In this document: positions 34,492 through 35,223 of the stretch, in pieces | How the letters are laid out: each line of letters starts with the position of its first letter | Numbering within the stretch: the stretch's first letter is position 1 | Source: Pleurocapsales cyanobacterium LEGE 06147 | GTDB taxonomy: Bacteria; Cyanobacteriota; Cyanobacteriia; Cyanobacteriales; Xenococcaceae | NCBI GenBank assembly: GCA_015207585.1 | Contig: JADEWQ010000058.1 | Coordinates: forward strand, 1 to 35,223 | Length of the DNA: 35,223 nucleotides | Direction: 5' to 3' | The notes under the pieces: generated by a model | Database searches by the model: none | Told to the model about the DNA's origin: nothing | What the model saw: only the letters and a program-made list of their open reading frames with translations | Program-made: the position numbers and the translations under genes

Positions 34492-35130
34492 ATGTGTGTC
34501 AGCTTATCAGGGGCAAAAGGTTTACAAAAGCGTCTACAATCAGCAGAAATTATCCCTACCACAAACAAGAATTTATTTTTACTTGCTGGGCATATAGATT
34601 TGTCAGAAAATGAATCGCAACTAGCCGTAGCATTAACGACGGGGGCTGCCATCCCTGCTTTGCAGAATCTACCTGGGTCAGTGACTCATTTAATTAAACT
34701 AACAGCCCAAAGTAATAATATTGATATCATCTTATTGGATATGAGTCCAAGTGTAGGGGCTTTGAATCAATGTTTTTTGATAGAAAGTGATTATTTTATT
34801 GTGCCAACTTCTCCAGATTATTATTGCGATCGAGCAATTCGCTCCCTAGCAAGGGTAATTCCTAAATGGAATACTGTGATAGCTTCTTTCCGAAACTCTC
34901 AACTTACTTATCCTTTTGAAGAAACCCCACCCCGATTTTTAGGGACTATTTCTCAGCGTTATCGTCCTCATAGTGGTAACCCTGCTGCTTCTTTCCAAAG
35001 GTGGATCGATCAAATCAAAAAAACATCAAACACTGAACTTGTACCAGCTTTATCGAAGATAAATATGGTAATTTCAGAAGAAAAATTTTTAGAAACAGTC
35101 AATAACCCATCACCGGAGGTGAGGGCTTGA
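34492..35130 (+). pseudogene. ParA-like ATPase lacking its N-terminus
   Basis: The frame encodes 212 aa of a ParA-family ATPase: LFLLAGHIDLSENESQLAVA, a Walker B segment IDIILLDMSPSVGALNQ (D83), YFIVPTSPDYYCDRAIRSLA, then RFLGTISQRYRPHSGNPAA. The Walker A (KGGxGKT) and the roughly 80-100 residues before it are missing, and a stop codon directly precedes the ATG at 34492. The upstream DNA is the Crp promoter, so no head is available. Without the P-loop it cannot be a normal ATPase. It is probably a 5'-deleted remnant; a diverged protein that binds a partner ATPase is the alternative. Confidence 0.7.
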
Positions 35131-35132
35131 AA

Positions 35133-35156
35133 GAAACTATCTAACCAATTAGTTTC
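35133..35156 (+). terminator. Weak hairpin after the ParA fragment
   Basis: GAAACTA (35133-35139) and TAGTTTC (35150-35156) form a perfect 7-bp stem with a 10-base loop just after the stop codon. There is no T-run after it, so it is at best a weak terminator. The last 67 bases of the window hold nothing recognisable. Confidence 0.35.
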
Positions 35157-35223
35157 CTAAAGACTAAAACGTTGACTAGACTATGTACCTAGAGTACTAA
35201 CTAGCTTACTGAAGGTGGTACTT

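Noticed and set aside
34428-34613. 61-aa plus-strand ORF overlapping the ParA fragment
   Set aside because: Different frame from the ParA-like sequence, begins inside the Crp gene and has no recognisable content; it does not supply the missing Walker A.
1-35223. tRNA or rRNA genes
   Set aside because: No cloverleaf-like or rRNA-like stretch was noticed in the gaps by eye; a covariance search would settle this.

Overview
The window looks like a cyanobacterial chromosome segment. The evidence is many GCGATCGC (HIP1-type) octamers, a ZipN/Ftn2 cell-division gene with DnaJ-like and IMS domains, a cyanobacterial-type pdhA, a DUF4278 mini-gene, and an AT-rich composition with large gene-free gaps. 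The genus cannot be fixed from the sequence alone; a coccoid or baeocyte-forming, slime-producing lineage would fit the gene content.

Layout. (1) Positions 1-11729, minus strand: one long exopolysaccharide operon. In transcription order it holds two GT4 and one GT2 glycosyltransferases, a response-regulator/chain-length-determinant fusion, a Wzy-like polymerase, two paralogous GT2 enzymes, a Wzx-like flippase, a frameshifted polysaccharide pyruvyl transferase, a truncated ORF, and the first codons of a probable ISL3-like transposase at the window edge. (2) 11730-12272: a divergent gap with two near-identical 105-bp tandem units, each with a long hairpin, plus a decayed coding remnant. (3) 12273-17433: a housekeeping block (galE, zipN/ftn2, pdhA) and a small protein built from RP-containing repeats. 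(4) 17434-18536: about 1.1 kb of AT-rich DNA with a GT2 remnant. (5) 18537-30453, plus strand: a second polysaccharide/glycolipid cluster with a frameshifted GT4, a GlpD-like FAD dehydrogenase, a YdjM-like membrane hydrolase, a PHP-like protein, an extended SDR, a left-handed beta-helix acyltransferase, a sulfotransferase, a second flippase, a polyprenyl-phosphate GT2 and a GT39. (6) 30590-33564, minus strand: a signalling operon with DUF4278, a 34-aa protein, a haem-motif class III nucleotide cyclase and a metallo-beta-lactamase-fold protein. A Crp/Fnr regulator and an N-terminally truncated ParA-like ATPase follow.

How it works together (inference). Cluster 1 has the parts of a Wzx/Wzy pathway: repeat-unit glycosyltransferases, flippase, polymerase and a co-polymerase whose cytoplasmic N-terminus is a phospho-receiver domain. 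Cluster 2 looks able to build, sulfate, acylate and flip a second glycan or glycolipid. The GT2/GT39 pair would use polyprenyl-phosphate sugar for a late glycosylation step. GalE could supply UDP-galactose to both. The strongest candidate novelty is the receiver-Wzz fusion at 6050-8050. The second is the cyclase operon, whose purine-pocket residues (Glu/Gly) point to cGMP rather than cAMP. Several broken genes lie at the flanks of the two glycan clusters, as expected for a plastic region.
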